From: an uncultured Flavobacteriaceae bacterium
Lineage (GTDB): Bacteria > Bacteroidota > Bacteroidia > Flavobacteriales > Flavobacteriaceae
DNA: 5,806 nucleotides
Reading direction: 5' to 3'
Assembly (NCBI GenBank): GCA_947311745.1
Contig: CAMZLT010000252.1
Span: 1 to 5,806, forward strand
Below, piece by piece: positions 1 to 5,521 of this stretch (positions within the stretch are counted from its first letter, which is position 1; every line of letters starts with the position of its first letter). The notes below the pieces were generated by a model. It had not been told where the DNA came from and made no database searches. It was given only the letters and a program-made list of their open reading frames with translations. The translations under genes were made by a program, and so were the position numbers.

Positions 1-96
1 ATTATTGGCTATTTCTCCCCAAAATTTTTCAGGATTTTCAATAGATTTTTTATAGTAATCGTGGTATTGTTTTTCTGATTTTATTTTTAATTCCAT
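1..96 (-). CDS. acs: Acetyl-CoA synthetase (acetate--CoA ligase, AMP-forming), N-terminal fragment cut by window edge
   Basis: Reading the minus strand from the ATG at 96-94 gives 32 codons with no stop to the window edge, beginning MELKIKSEKQYHDYY and containing YHDYYKKSIENPEKFW. The pattern Y-x-x-x-Y-x-x-S-I-x-x-P-E-x-F-W is the hallmark of the N-terminal cap of acetyl-CoA synthetase, a cytosolic enzyme that activates acetate with ATP and CoA through acetyl-AMP. A full-length protein would be about 630-650 residues, so about 95% of the gene lies outside the window and no catalytic motif can be checked. The start codon lies 10 nt after the DUF779 stop codon on the same strand, so the two are probably co-transcribed. 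Placement behind an acetaldehyde-type dehydrogenase fits a role converting its acetate product into acetyl-CoA. Other acyl-CoA synthetases of the same superfamily (propionyl- or acetoacetyl-) share this cap and remain possible. Confidence 0.75.
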   Translation of the reverse strand, partial: MELKIKSEKQYHDYYKKSIENPEKFWGEIANN

Positions 97-106
97 ATTT
101 TAAAGT

Positions 107-466
107 TTAGTTGTTTAATGCTTTGTTTTCTTCTTCGGTTAATAATCTTGAATGAATGATAAATCGCAACCCTAAAGGTATCTCTAAGGAAAAGCTAGAG
201 CCTCGACCTTCGGTAATATCAACGGTAAGAAAGGTGTGTTTCCAGTATTCAAACTGTTCTTCGTTCATGTAATAGTTTACGTATTCGAGTTGTCCTAATA
301 GAATATCGCTATCGTCTAAATACATATCCTCTTTTTCAAAAATCATAGGAGCAGAGCCATCACAACAACCACCACTTTGGTGAAAAATTAATTCACCGTG
401 TTTTTCTTTGAGTTGTTGTACGATTTTTGCTGCTTGTTCGGTAATTGCTACTCGTTTAAATTCCAT
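107..466 (-). CDS. DUF779 family protein, aldehyde dehydrogenase-associated
   Basis: This 119-residue soluble protein matches the small DUF779 family over its whole length; the family is usually about 110-130 residues. The recognisable core is LIFHQSGGCCDGSAPM (residues 26-41), with H29, C34, C35 and D36. It is followed by DSDILLG (52-58), the FEYWKHT block (72-78, H77), the GRGSSFSLE block (87-95) and a final RFIIHSRLLTEEE stretch (101-113). No signal peptide or membrane segment is seen. The invariant His/Cys/Cys/Asp cluster looks like a metal or redox site, but that is inference; I do not know an established biochemical function. The family typically sits beside AldB/ExaC-type aldehyde dehydrogenases, as here: the dehydrogenase ends 101 nt upstream and acs starts 10 nt downstream. 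The ATG at 466 has no Shine-Dalgarno sequence, normal for this phylum. A role as accessory or maturation factor, or as a partner handling the aldehyde or its product, would fit the context. Confidence 0.88.
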   Translation of the reverse strand: MEFKRVAITEQAAKIVQQLKEKHGELIFHQSGGCCDGSAPMIFEKEDMYLDDSDILLGQLEYVNYYMNEEQFEYWKHTFLTVDITEGRGSSFSLEIPLGLRFIIHSRLLTEEENKALNN

Positions 467-509
467 TTAAAAAAAATATTGGTAAATATAAAAAATATAA
501 TTTGAAAAG

Positions 510-548
510 TATAAAGTCATAGTTTCAAATTAAAACTATGACTTTATA
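510..548 (-). terminator. Perfect 16-bp inverted repeat, likely intrinsic terminator or attenuator after the aldehyde dehydrogenase gene
   Basis: Arms 510-525 and 533-548 are exactly complementary (16 bp) around the 7-nt loop 526-532. In the minus-strand transcript the stem starts 20 nt after the dehydrogenase stop codon and its 3' arm ends ACTTTATA, followed by CTTTTC, a broken U-rich tail. The stem has only three G-C pairs, so it is weaker than a classic terminator. It sits 43 nt before the DUF779 start, so it could end some transcripts after the dehydrogenase, or act as an RNA processing or stabilising site inside one operon. An alternative is a palindromic protein-binding site. Confidence 0.55.
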
Positions 549-567
549 AAAATGCTTGATGCTTATT

Positions 568-2067
568 TTAAAAGAATCCTAATTTATTTTTGTCATAAGA
601 AATTAGCATATTTTTATTTTGGCGATAGTGGTTCATCATCATTAAATGTGTTTCTCTACCAAAACCAGATTTTTTATAACCTCCAAATGGAGCATGAGCA
701 GGATATGCATGATAGCAATTTACCCAAACTCTACCAGCTTTTATTGCTCTAGGGATTTGGTATAATTGGTGTGCATCTCTTGTCCAAACACCGGCACCTA
801 ATCCGTAAAGTGTATCGTTTGCAATTTCAATTGCTTCAGCTTCATCTTTAAATTTGGTAACAGCTAATACTGGTCCGAAAATTTCTTCTTGAAACACACG
901 CATTTTATTATGACCTTCTAATATAGTTGGTTCTATATAGTATCCATTAGCAAATTCACCTTCTAATTTACAGGCATTTCCTCCAGTTAAAACTTTTGCA
1001 CCTTCTTCTTTACCAATATTAATGTATGATAGTATTTTTTCGAATTGGTCGTTTGATGCTTGTGCACCCATCATAGTGTTTACATCATATGGATTTGCCT
1101 GTACAATTGCTTTTGTTCTTGCAATAACTTTTTCCATAAAGGCATCGTAAATATCTTCTTGTACTAATAAACGAGAAGGACAAGTACATACTTCACCTTG
1201 GTTAAAAGCGAATAAAACTGCTCCTTCGATAGCTTTATCTAAGAAAGCATCATCTTCATCCATAACGGAATTAAAGAAAATATTTGGTGATTTACCACCT
1301 AATTCCATAGTTACAGGATTAAGGTTTTTTGATGCGTATTGCATAATTAATTGCCCTGTTGTGGTTTCTCCAGTAAAGGCAACTTTGTCCACACCAGAAT
1401 GCGACGCTAAAGGTTTACCTGCTTCAGGACCAAATCCGTGAATAATGTTTACAACACCAGGAGGAAAAACATCGGCTATTTTTTCCATTAATAAAGTTGC
1501 AGAAGATGGCGTTTGTTCTGCTGGTTTTAAAATCACACAGTTTCCTGCTGCTAAAGCTGGAGGTACTTTCCAAGAAAGCATTAGTAATGGGAAATTCCAT
1601 GGAATAATTTGTGCAACAACACCTAAAGGTTCTTTAATATTCATAGAAAGCGTGTTTTGGTCAAGCTCTGTTGCAGTACCTTCTTCTGCACGAATAACTG
1701 AAGCAAAATAACGCCAATGATCTACTGATAAAGGTACATCTGCATTTATGGTTTCGCGAATTGCTTTACCGTTATCACAGGTTTCTACAAGAGCAAATTC
1801 CTCTAAATGTTGTTCAATAATATCGGCAACTTTATTTAATAAGTTTGCTCGTTCTGCTGCGGAAGTATTTCCCCAAGCTTCTTTGGCTGCATTTGCTGCT
1901 TCTACAGCATTATTTACATCCTCTTTTTTAGATCTTGGATATTTTGCAATTAAAGAATTGTCTATTGGTGATTTGTTTTCAAAATATTCACCATCTACAG
2001 GATCGACAAATTTACCATTGATGAAATTCCCATACTTTTCTTTAAAATTAGGTTTTTTGTAACTCAT
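568..2067 (-). CDS. aldB: NAD-dependent aldehyde dehydrogenase, AldB/ExaC (acetaldehyde dehydrogenase) type
   Basis: The 499-residue product is a complete class of aldehyde dehydrogenase that oxidises an aldehyde, probably acetaldehyde or another short aldehyde, to the acid in the cytosol. Visible landmarks in order are IPWNFP (155-160, oxyanion N158), KPAEQTP (181-187, cofactor K181 and E184), FTGETTTG (231-238, nucleotide loop), MELGGKSPN (254-262, general base E255), NQGEVCTCPSR (289-299, catalytic C294) and EEIFGPV (394-400, cofactor-ribose E395). The block around C294, the CYHAYPAHAPFGGYKKSG region (451-468) and the end LGFF closely follow E. coli AldB, which is 512 residues long as I recall. 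E184 takes the place that favours NAD+ over NADP+ in this superfamily; E. coli AldB, as I recall it, has Arg there. The ATG at 2067 gives the usual N-terminus, without a Shine-Dalgarno sequence. It is divergent from an AraC-family gene, a likely regulator, and is followed by DUF779 and acs. All catalytic residues are present. Confidence 0.95.
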   Translation of the reverse strand: MSYKKPNFKEKYGNFINGKFVDPVDGEYFENKSPIDNSLIAKYPRSKKEDVNNAVEAANAAKEAWGNTSAAERANLLNKVADIIEQHLEEFALVETCDNGKAIRETINADVPLSVDHWRYFASVIRAEEGTATELDQNTLSMNIKEPLGVVAQIIPWNFPLLMLSWKVPPALAAGNCVILKPAEQTPSSATLLMEKIADVFPPGVVNIIHGFGPEAGKPLASHSGVDKVAFTGETTTGQLIMQYASKNLNPVTMELGGKSPNIFFNSVMDEDDAFLDKAIEGAVLFAFNQGEVCTCPSRLLVQEDIYDAFMEKVIARTKAIVQANPYDVNTMMGAQASNDQFEKILSYINIGKEEGAKVLTGGNACKLEGEFANGYYIEPTILEGHNKMRVFQEEIFGPVLAVTKFKDEAEAIEIANDTLYGLGAGVWTRDAHQLYQIPRAIKAGRVWVNCYHAYPAHAPFGGYKKSGFGRETHLMMMNHYRQNKNMLISYDKNKLGFF

Positions 2068-2118
2068 ATGTATATAATGTTAAGGTTAATAATCCGTTTT
2101 GAAAATTTTCAGTTTTAT

Positions 2119-2153
2119 AAAAAAGACCAATAAGAGTATTATTGATCTTTTTT
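2119..2153. terminator. Terminator-like hairpin inside the divergent intergenic region, in the putative aldehyde dehydrogenase leader
   Basis: Arms 2119-2133 and 2139-2153 form a 15-bp stem with the 5-nt loop 2134-2138. The single non-Watson-Crick position (C2127/A2145) becomes a G-U wobble in the minus-strand RNA, so the stem is continuous only when transcribed towards the dehydrogenase. Both orientations end in TCTTTTTT, the U-tract forming the base of the stem. It ends 51 nt before the dehydrogenase ATG. A terminator is not needed between divergent genes unless it attenuates the leader transcript or insulates the promoters. A palindromic operator is the alternative. Confidence 0.5.
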
Positions 2154-2211
2154 GAACTAATCCAACCCCTCAATATGAATTAGCTGTATAATGAAAAAGA
2201 AAATTATGCTA

Positions 2212-2219
2212 CAAATGTA
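2212..2219 (-). promoter_or_regulatory. Candidate -7 element of the aldehyde dehydrogenase promoter
   Basis: The minus strand reads TACATTTG, an exact match to the Bacteroidota -7 consensus TAnnTTTG. Transcription would start near 2205 and give a leader of about 138 nt before the ATG at 2067, containing the hairpin at 2119-2153. I see no convincing TTTG/TTG -33 element at the usual 17-23 nt spacing, which would fit a promoter that needs an activator such as the adjacent AraC-family protein. No ATG occurs in the leader ahead of the hairpin, so there is no leader peptide. Confidence 0.45.
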
Positions 2220-2294
2220 TAATAATCAAATAATTAAAAATTGAACATATCTATTAAATACTAATACATTTCTATCAAAATTAAAAAATGTATT
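2213..2294. repeat. Three copies of the 8-mer AAATGTAT/ATACATTT across both candidate promoters
   Basis: AAATGTAT occurs at 2213-2220 and 2286-2293 on the plus strand, and its complement ATACATTT at 2264-2271. The last two form a 9-bp inverted repeat (AATACATTT 2263-2271, AAATGTATT 2286-2294) with a 14-bp gap. One copy overlaps the dehydrogenase -7 element, one the araC -7 element, and one lies just downstream of the araC promoter. This is a candidate operator set for the divergent regulator, but the region is so AT-rich that chance copies are plausible. Confidence 0.3.
2241..2272 (+). promoter_or_regulatory. Candidate promoter of the araC-family gene
   Basis: TTG at 2241-2243 and TACATTTC at 2265-2272 are separated by 21 nt, matching the flavobacterial pattern TTG-N17-23-TAnnTTTG except for the last base (C for G). 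Transcription would begin near 2279, leaving a leader of roughly 38 nt to the ATG at 2317. Confidence 0.4.
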
Positions 2295-2316
2295 TTTTTT
2301 TTAGTATTATTGTTAC

Positions 2317-3237
2317 ATGAAAAAAGGATTCTTAAGTAACCACAGGCAAAATAGAAAATTAGTTTCTTTAGTAGAAAACAGAACTATTTATAGTTCAGAA
2401 TATTCTGAATTGAATATATTCGAAACGCATAAAGTTGCAGAAAAAGTGCAACTGAACTTTGATTTTCCTATTATAGCAAGTATGTTAACAGGTAAAAAAA
2501 TAATGCATTTAGAAAATATGCCTTCCTTTGAATTTTTACCAGGTGAATCGGTGGTTGTACCTTCAAAAAAAGATTTAATTATTGATTTTCCTATTGCAAA
2601 TCTAGAAAACCCTACACAGTGTCTTGCTTTAGCTATTGATCCAGAAAAAATTAAAGAAATTGTATATAAATTTAACGAAGAGGTTATACTTGATAGAACC
2701 GATTCTGATTGGTCTTTAGATGATGCCTCTTCACATTTAACCAATCAGCCAGAAGTAAATCATTTAATTAACAGATTAACTACTACCTTTGTTAATGATG
2801 CTAAATCAAAAGATGTAATTTTAGATTTAATGATTCAAGAATTAATCGTGCGATTGTTGCAAACTAAGGCAAAACAAACCTTATTGTGTAAGGATATTTT
2901 TACAGATACCCGTATTGGAAGTGTATTAAAATATATTAAAGATAATTTAACAGAAAAAGATATTACGGTAGATACACTTGCCGAAAAAGCACATATGAGT
3001 TCTTCACATTTTTTTAAACAATTTAAAAACACCTTAGGTGTATCACCAATTGATTTTGTAAATTCAGAACGAATTAAATTCGCAAAAAAATTAATGTCAA
3101 ATAATCCTAAAGAGCGAATTTCGGATATTGCATTCAAATCAGGATTTAATAATGTTAGTTATTTTAACAGACAATTTAAAAATCACGAATTGATTATTCC
3201 TAGTCAATATAAAAAGATAATTAATCAAACGAAATAG
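2317..3237 (+). CDS. AraC-family transcriptional regulator, probable activator of the aldehyde dehydrogenase operon
   Basis: This 306-residue cytosolic DNA-binding protein has a typical two-domain layout. Residues about 40-125 (including LPGESVVVPSKKDLIIDFPI, then NPTQCLALAIDPEKI) resemble the AraC_N-type ligand-sensing domain. Residues about 197-303 form the AraC/XylS DNA-binding domain with two helix-turn-helix motifs: TVDTLAEKAHMSSSHFFKQF (217-236), then a second motif around RISDIAFKSGFNNVSYFNRQ (267-286). The usual final PSQYKK signature is at 295-300. Length is normal for the family, and the ATG at 2317 gives a family-like N-terminus without a Shine-Dalgarno sequence. It is transcribed away from the dehydrogenase gene across 249 bp, the classic position of a local regulator; the inducer is probably an aldehyde or alcohol, but this is inference. 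The repeated 8-mer in the intergenic region could be its operator. Confidence 0.9.
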   Translation: MKKGFLSNHRQNRKLVSLVENRTIYSSEYSELNIFETHKVAEKVQLNFDFPIIASMLTGKKIMHLENMPSFEFLPGESVVVPSKKDLIIDFPIANLENPTQCLALAIDPEKIKEIVYKFNEEVILDRTDSDWSLDDASSHLTNQPEVNHLINRLTTTFVNDAKSKDVILDLMIQELIVRLLQTKAKQTLLCKDIFTDTRIGSVLKYIKDNLTEKDITVDTLAEKAHMSSSHFFKQFKNTLGVSPIDFVNSERIKFAKKLMSNNPKERISDIAFKSGFNNVSYFNRQFKNHELIIPSQYKKIINQTK

Positions 3238-3239
3238 CA

Positions 3240-3247
3240 TATATTTG
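3240..3247 (+). promoter_or_regulatory. Candidate -7 element for the permease/hydrolase pair
   Basis: TATATTTG, followed by C, matches TAnnTTTG exactly and starts 2 nt after the araC-family stop codon, 17 nt before the permease ATG. Transcription would start around 3254, giving a very short leader. The -33 region would fall inside the end of the regulator gene; I see no TTG there at ideal spacing. It suggests the permease unit is transcribed separately from the regulator. Confidence 0.45.
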
Positions 3248-3264
3248 CCGAAATTATTTTTAAA

Positions 3265-4041
3265 ATGCCTTCGGAATTGTTACAAATGTTTTTAGATAAT
3301 TGGCTACTTTTAGTGGCTTTTTTCTTTGTGGCAATATTGTATTCTTCTGTTGGTTTTGGTGGAGGTTCTAGTTATTCAGCATTATTATCTTTAACAGGAC
3401 TGCCTTTTGTACAATTTAGAGGAATCTCCTTATTATGTAATATCGTTGTAGTTTCTGAAGGAACTTACTTTTTTAATAAAAACAATTTATATAATTGGAA
3501 AAAAGTATTGCCTTTGGTGTTTTTTAGTGTTCCTTTTGCCTTTTTAGGAGGGGTTTTAAAAATAGAACAACATTTTTTTTATGTATTATTAGCAACTTCA
3601 CTAATTGTCTCTGGAGTTTTAATGCTTTTGCCACAGCAAAATGATTTGAGTTTAGTAAGAGTTAAAAAATTTCGTTTTATACATAATGCGATAATAGGAG
3701 GGAGTATTGGCTTTTTATCTGGTGTTGTAGGAATTGGAGGAGGTGTTTTTTTGGCACCATTATTATATATTGCAAAATGGGATATTCCAAAACGAATTGC
3801 AGCAACTTCTAGTTTTTTTATTTTGGTGAATTCCATTTCAGGATTTTTAGGGCAACTTCAAAATCCAAATTTCTCTATTAATTGGTATTTGACAGTTTTA
3901 TTGTTAATTGCTGTATTTTTAGGAGGCCAACTAGGAGCAAAGTTAAGTATTCAAAAATTAAGTTCTAAATCAATTAAATTTATAACAGCAATATTAATTG
4001 TATTTATAGGTTTTAAATTATTATATCATAACATACTATAA
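3265..4041 (+). CDS. TauE/SafE family (DUF81-type) membrane permease
   Basis: The 258-residue protein is almost wholly hydrophobic, with about eight predicted membrane segments (roughly 13-30, 50-68, 80-97, 104-123, 140-168, 180-197, 206-228, 236-254). It carries the duplicated glycine-rich signature of the TauE/SafE family: SSVGFGGGSSYSALL (27-41) in the first half and SGVVGIGGGVFLAPLL (152-167) in the second. Family members move anions such as sulfite, sulfoacetate or other organosulfur compounds across the inner membrane, but many have no known substrate and none can be assigned here. The length is normal. The ATG at 3265 lies 27 nt after the araC-family stop, with a promoter-like element between. 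The alpha/beta hydrolase starts 2 nt after this gene's stop, so the two are probably translated from one mRNA. No sulfur-metabolism gene is in the window to support a taurine or sulfite role. Confidence 0.9.
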   Translation: MPSELLQMFLDNWLLLVAFFFVAILYSSVGFGGGSSYSALLSLTGLPFVQFRGISLLCNIVVVSEGTYFFNKNNLYNWKKVLPLVFFSVPFAFLGGVLKIEQHFFYVLLATSLIVSGVLMLLPQQNDLSLVRVKKFRFIHNAIIGGSIGFLSGVVGIGGGVFLAPLLYIAKWDIPKRIAATSSFFILVNSISGFLGQLQNPNFSINWYLTVLLLIAVFLGGQLGAKLSIQKLSSKSIKFITAILIVFIGFKLLYHNIL

Positions 4042-4043
4042 AT

Positions 4044-4889
4044 ATGAAAAATATCTTACGGTTTTACAAATATTACTTTAATGTTTTAGCATTTTTTTGT
4101 CCAAAATGTGCAGGAAGAAGTGCTATAAAATTTTTTCAGAAAGTACGTCTAAAAAGTACTAAGCGAAAAGAACAAGAGTTTTACGATAAGGTAAATAAAG
4201 TAAATGTTTTACATTCTGTAGGTGTTTTGGATGTTTATGAATTAGGAAACCCTAAAGGGAAACTTGTTTTTTTATTACACGGTTGGGATAGTAATGCAGG
4301 AAGTTTAGGGGAACTTATAGATGCTTTAATAGAAAAAAATACGTATCGTATTATTACTTTTGATTTACCAGCACATCATAAATCTAAAGAAAAGTATACA
4401 AATATTTTTGTTTGTAAAAATGCTTTTATATCCTTGTTGAATTATGTAAAACCACAAGAATCATTTTCGATAATTTCACATTCTTTTGGTTCGGCAATTA
4501 CGGCTTTTGCTCTAGCAGAAACAAATTATAAAGCCGATAAAATAGTATTTTTAAGTGCAAATAATGTCATTGAAGAGGTTTTTAGATTTTTTCAGCGATT
4601 TGTTGGATTTAACGAAACAGTTTATAAAAATGTAAAATACCATGCAAATAATATTATTGGAGAACCGTTAGAAAATATGATTGTTAGCGATCGTTTATTA
4701 AAAAGTTCGTTTAACAAATTGTTATTAATTCACGATGAGTTTGATAAAGTAATTCCGTTTAAAGATTCTGTAGCAATTCATAAAAAAACACCAAACTCTA
4801 AATTACTTGCATTTCAAAAAATAGGACATTATAGAATGTTATGGAAAAAGGAAGTGGTTTTAGAAACAATTTCTTTTTTAGAACCATAA
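4044..4889 (+). CDS. Alpha/beta hydrolase fold protein
   Basis: This 281-residue protein has a complete set of alpha/beta hydrolase landmarks: oxyanion-hole motif LLHGWDSNAGS (77-87), strand and loop ITFDLPAHHKS (104-114), nucleophile elbow SHSFGS (145-150, Ser147, a variant of GxSxG with Ser for the first Gly), probable acid D234 in HDEFDKVIP (230-238) and catalytic H262 in GHYRML (261-266). The first 50 residues, basic with a hydrophobic patch and CPKCAG (19-24), resemble the N-terminal extension of a subgroup of bacterial hydrolases whose usual pattern there is P-x-L-A; I do not read it as a true signal peptide or a zinc site. Substrate is unknown: an ester, thioester or lipid are all possible. 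It begins 2 nt after the permease stop and is very likely translationally coupled to it. The downstream gene starts 88 nt later. Confidence 0.88.
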   Translation: MKNILRFYKYYFNVLAFFCPKCAGRSAIKFFQKVRLKSTKRKEQEFYDKVNKVNVLHSVGVLDVYELGNPKGKLVFLLHGWDSNAGSLGELIDALIEKNTYRIITFDLPAHHKSKEKYTNIFVCKNAFISLLNYVKPQESFSIISHSFGSAITAFALAETNYKADKIVFLSANNVIEEVFRFFQRFVGFNETVYKNVKYHANNIIGEPLENMIVSDRLLKSSFNKLLLIHDEFDKVIPFKDSVAIHKKTPNSKLLAFQKIGHYRMLWKKEVVLETISFLEP

Positions 4890-4950
4890 GTTAAAGCTCA
4901 TAAACTTTCCATTGATAAAATTAAATTTAAAGATAGTGCAAAAAAATAAG

Positions 4951-4958
4951 CATCTTTG
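4951..4958 (+). promoter_or_regulatory. Weak -7-like element before the metallophosphoesterase
   Basis: CATCTTTG followed by CA differs from TAnnTTTG only at its first base and lies 19 nt before the ATG at 4978, the same arrangement seen before the permease gene. No TTG is found at proper spacing upstream. The element also forms part of an imperfect stem with 4929-4939, which might be a weak terminator for the hydrolase gene. Confidence 0.3.
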
Positions 4959-4977
4959 CAAATATTATTTTTAATTT

Positions 4978-5472
4978 ATGAAAAAAATACTCTTATTATC
5001 CGATACGCATGGATTTGTTGATGAGCAAATAATAAAATTTGTAAAACAAGCAGATGAGGTTTGGCATGCAGGAGATATTGGTGATATAAAAGTTATCGAT
5101 ACGATTTTAAAAATTAAACCAGTAAGGGCAGTTTACGGAAATATTGATGGAATTGAAGCACGAAAAATGTTTCCGTTAGATAATAGGTTTATTTTAGAAG
5201 GTGTAAAAGTTTGGATTACCCATATCGGAGGATATCCAAATCGTTACGATAGACGTATAAAAGACGAAATAAAAATCCATACGCCAAAATTATTTATATC
5301 AGGACACTCGCATATTTTAAAGGTAATGTACGACAAAAAACTAAACTTATTACACATGAATTCAGGTGCAGCAGGAAAACATGGTTTTCATAAAGTACGA
5401 ACAATGTTGCGTTTTGAATTGGAAGCAGGAGAAATTAAAAACTTAGAAATTATTGAGTTAGGGAAAAAATAA
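4978..5472 (+). CDS. YfcE/MJ0936-type calcineurin-like metallophosphoesterase
   Basis: The 164-residue protein is a minimal member of the YfcE/MJ0936 phosphodiesterase group, cytosolic and usually dependent on two divalent metals such as Mn or Ni. Metal ligands are all present and in order: LLSDTHG (6-12, D9 and H11), HAGDIGD (30-36, D33), GNIDG (54-58, N55), THIGG (81-85, H82) and SGHSH (108-112, H110 and H112). It ends with the family block NSGAAGKHGFHKVRT (128-142). Length is normal and no signal peptide is visible. In vitro substrates for the family are phosphodiesters; the physiological substrate is generally unknown. It starts 88 nt after the hydrolase gene, probably with its own promoter, and converges on the DUF4293 gene. 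In other flavobacteria I recall, without being able to check, that genes of this kind sit near DUF4293. Confidence 0.92.
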   Translation: MKKILLLSDTHGFVDEQIIKFVKQADEVWHAGDIGDIKVIDTILKIKPVRAVYGNIDGIEARKMFPLDNRFILEGVKVWITHIGGYPNRYDRRIKDEIKIHTPKLFISGHSHILKVMYDKKLNLLHMNSGAAGKHGFHKVRTMLRFELEAGEIKNLEIIELGKK

Positions 5473-5495
5473 AAAGTCGCCAATTGGCGACTTTT
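5472..5495. terminator. Bidirectional intrinsic terminator shared by the convergent phosphoesterase and DUF4293 genes
   Basis: A perfect 24-bp palindrome: stem AAAAGTCGCC (5472-5481) with GGCGACTTTT (5486-5495) around an AATT loop. It starts at the last base of the phosphoesterase TAA. Read on the plus strand it ends in TTTT; read on the minus strand it ends in TTTTTATTTTTT, so termination should be stronger for the DUF4293 transcript. GC content of the stem is far above the surroundings. It lies 26 nt downstream of the DUF4293 stop. Confidence 0.92.
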
Positions 5496-5521
5496 AAACA
5501 CATAATAACTAAATTTTAGGT

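Noticed and set aside
552..752. Plus-strand open frame of 66 codons over the end of the aldehyde dehydrogenase gene
   Set aside because: It lies almost entirely antisense to conserved dehydrogenase sequence, resembles no family I know and has no promoter-like element.
1445..2062. Two plus-strand open frames (1445-1711, 1748-2062) antisense to the dehydrogenase
   Set aside because: Their composition follows from codon use of the real gene on the other strand; no domain or start signal supports them.
2283..2302. T-run before the araC-family start as a slippage or phase-variation tract
   Set aside because: The run (about 10 T at 2293-2302) is outside the coding region and long T/A runs are common throughout this AT-rich window.
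2388..3137. Minus-strand open frames (2388-2744, 2835-3137) antisense to the AraC-family gene
   Set aside because: The plus-strand frame has a clear AraC domain; the opposite frames show no recognisable protein.
3579..3836. Minus-strand open frame antisense to the permease
   Set aside because: The plus-strand frame carries both TauE/SafE glycine motifs; the antisense product is low-complexity and unlike any family I know.
4099..4116. CPKC motif in the hydrolase N-terminus as a zinc site or lipobox
   Set aside because: There is only one Cys pair with no partner pair, and the position matches a non-conserved part of the usual N-terminal extension of this hydrolase subgroup; no lipobox pattern precedes the Cys.
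4929..4957. Imperfect stem AAAGAT...ATCTTT with an inner GC/GC pairing as a terminator for the hydrolase gene
   Set aside because: The stem is short, has a 3-nt bulge and a 10-nt loop, and lacks a U-tract; chance in AT-rich DNA is likely.
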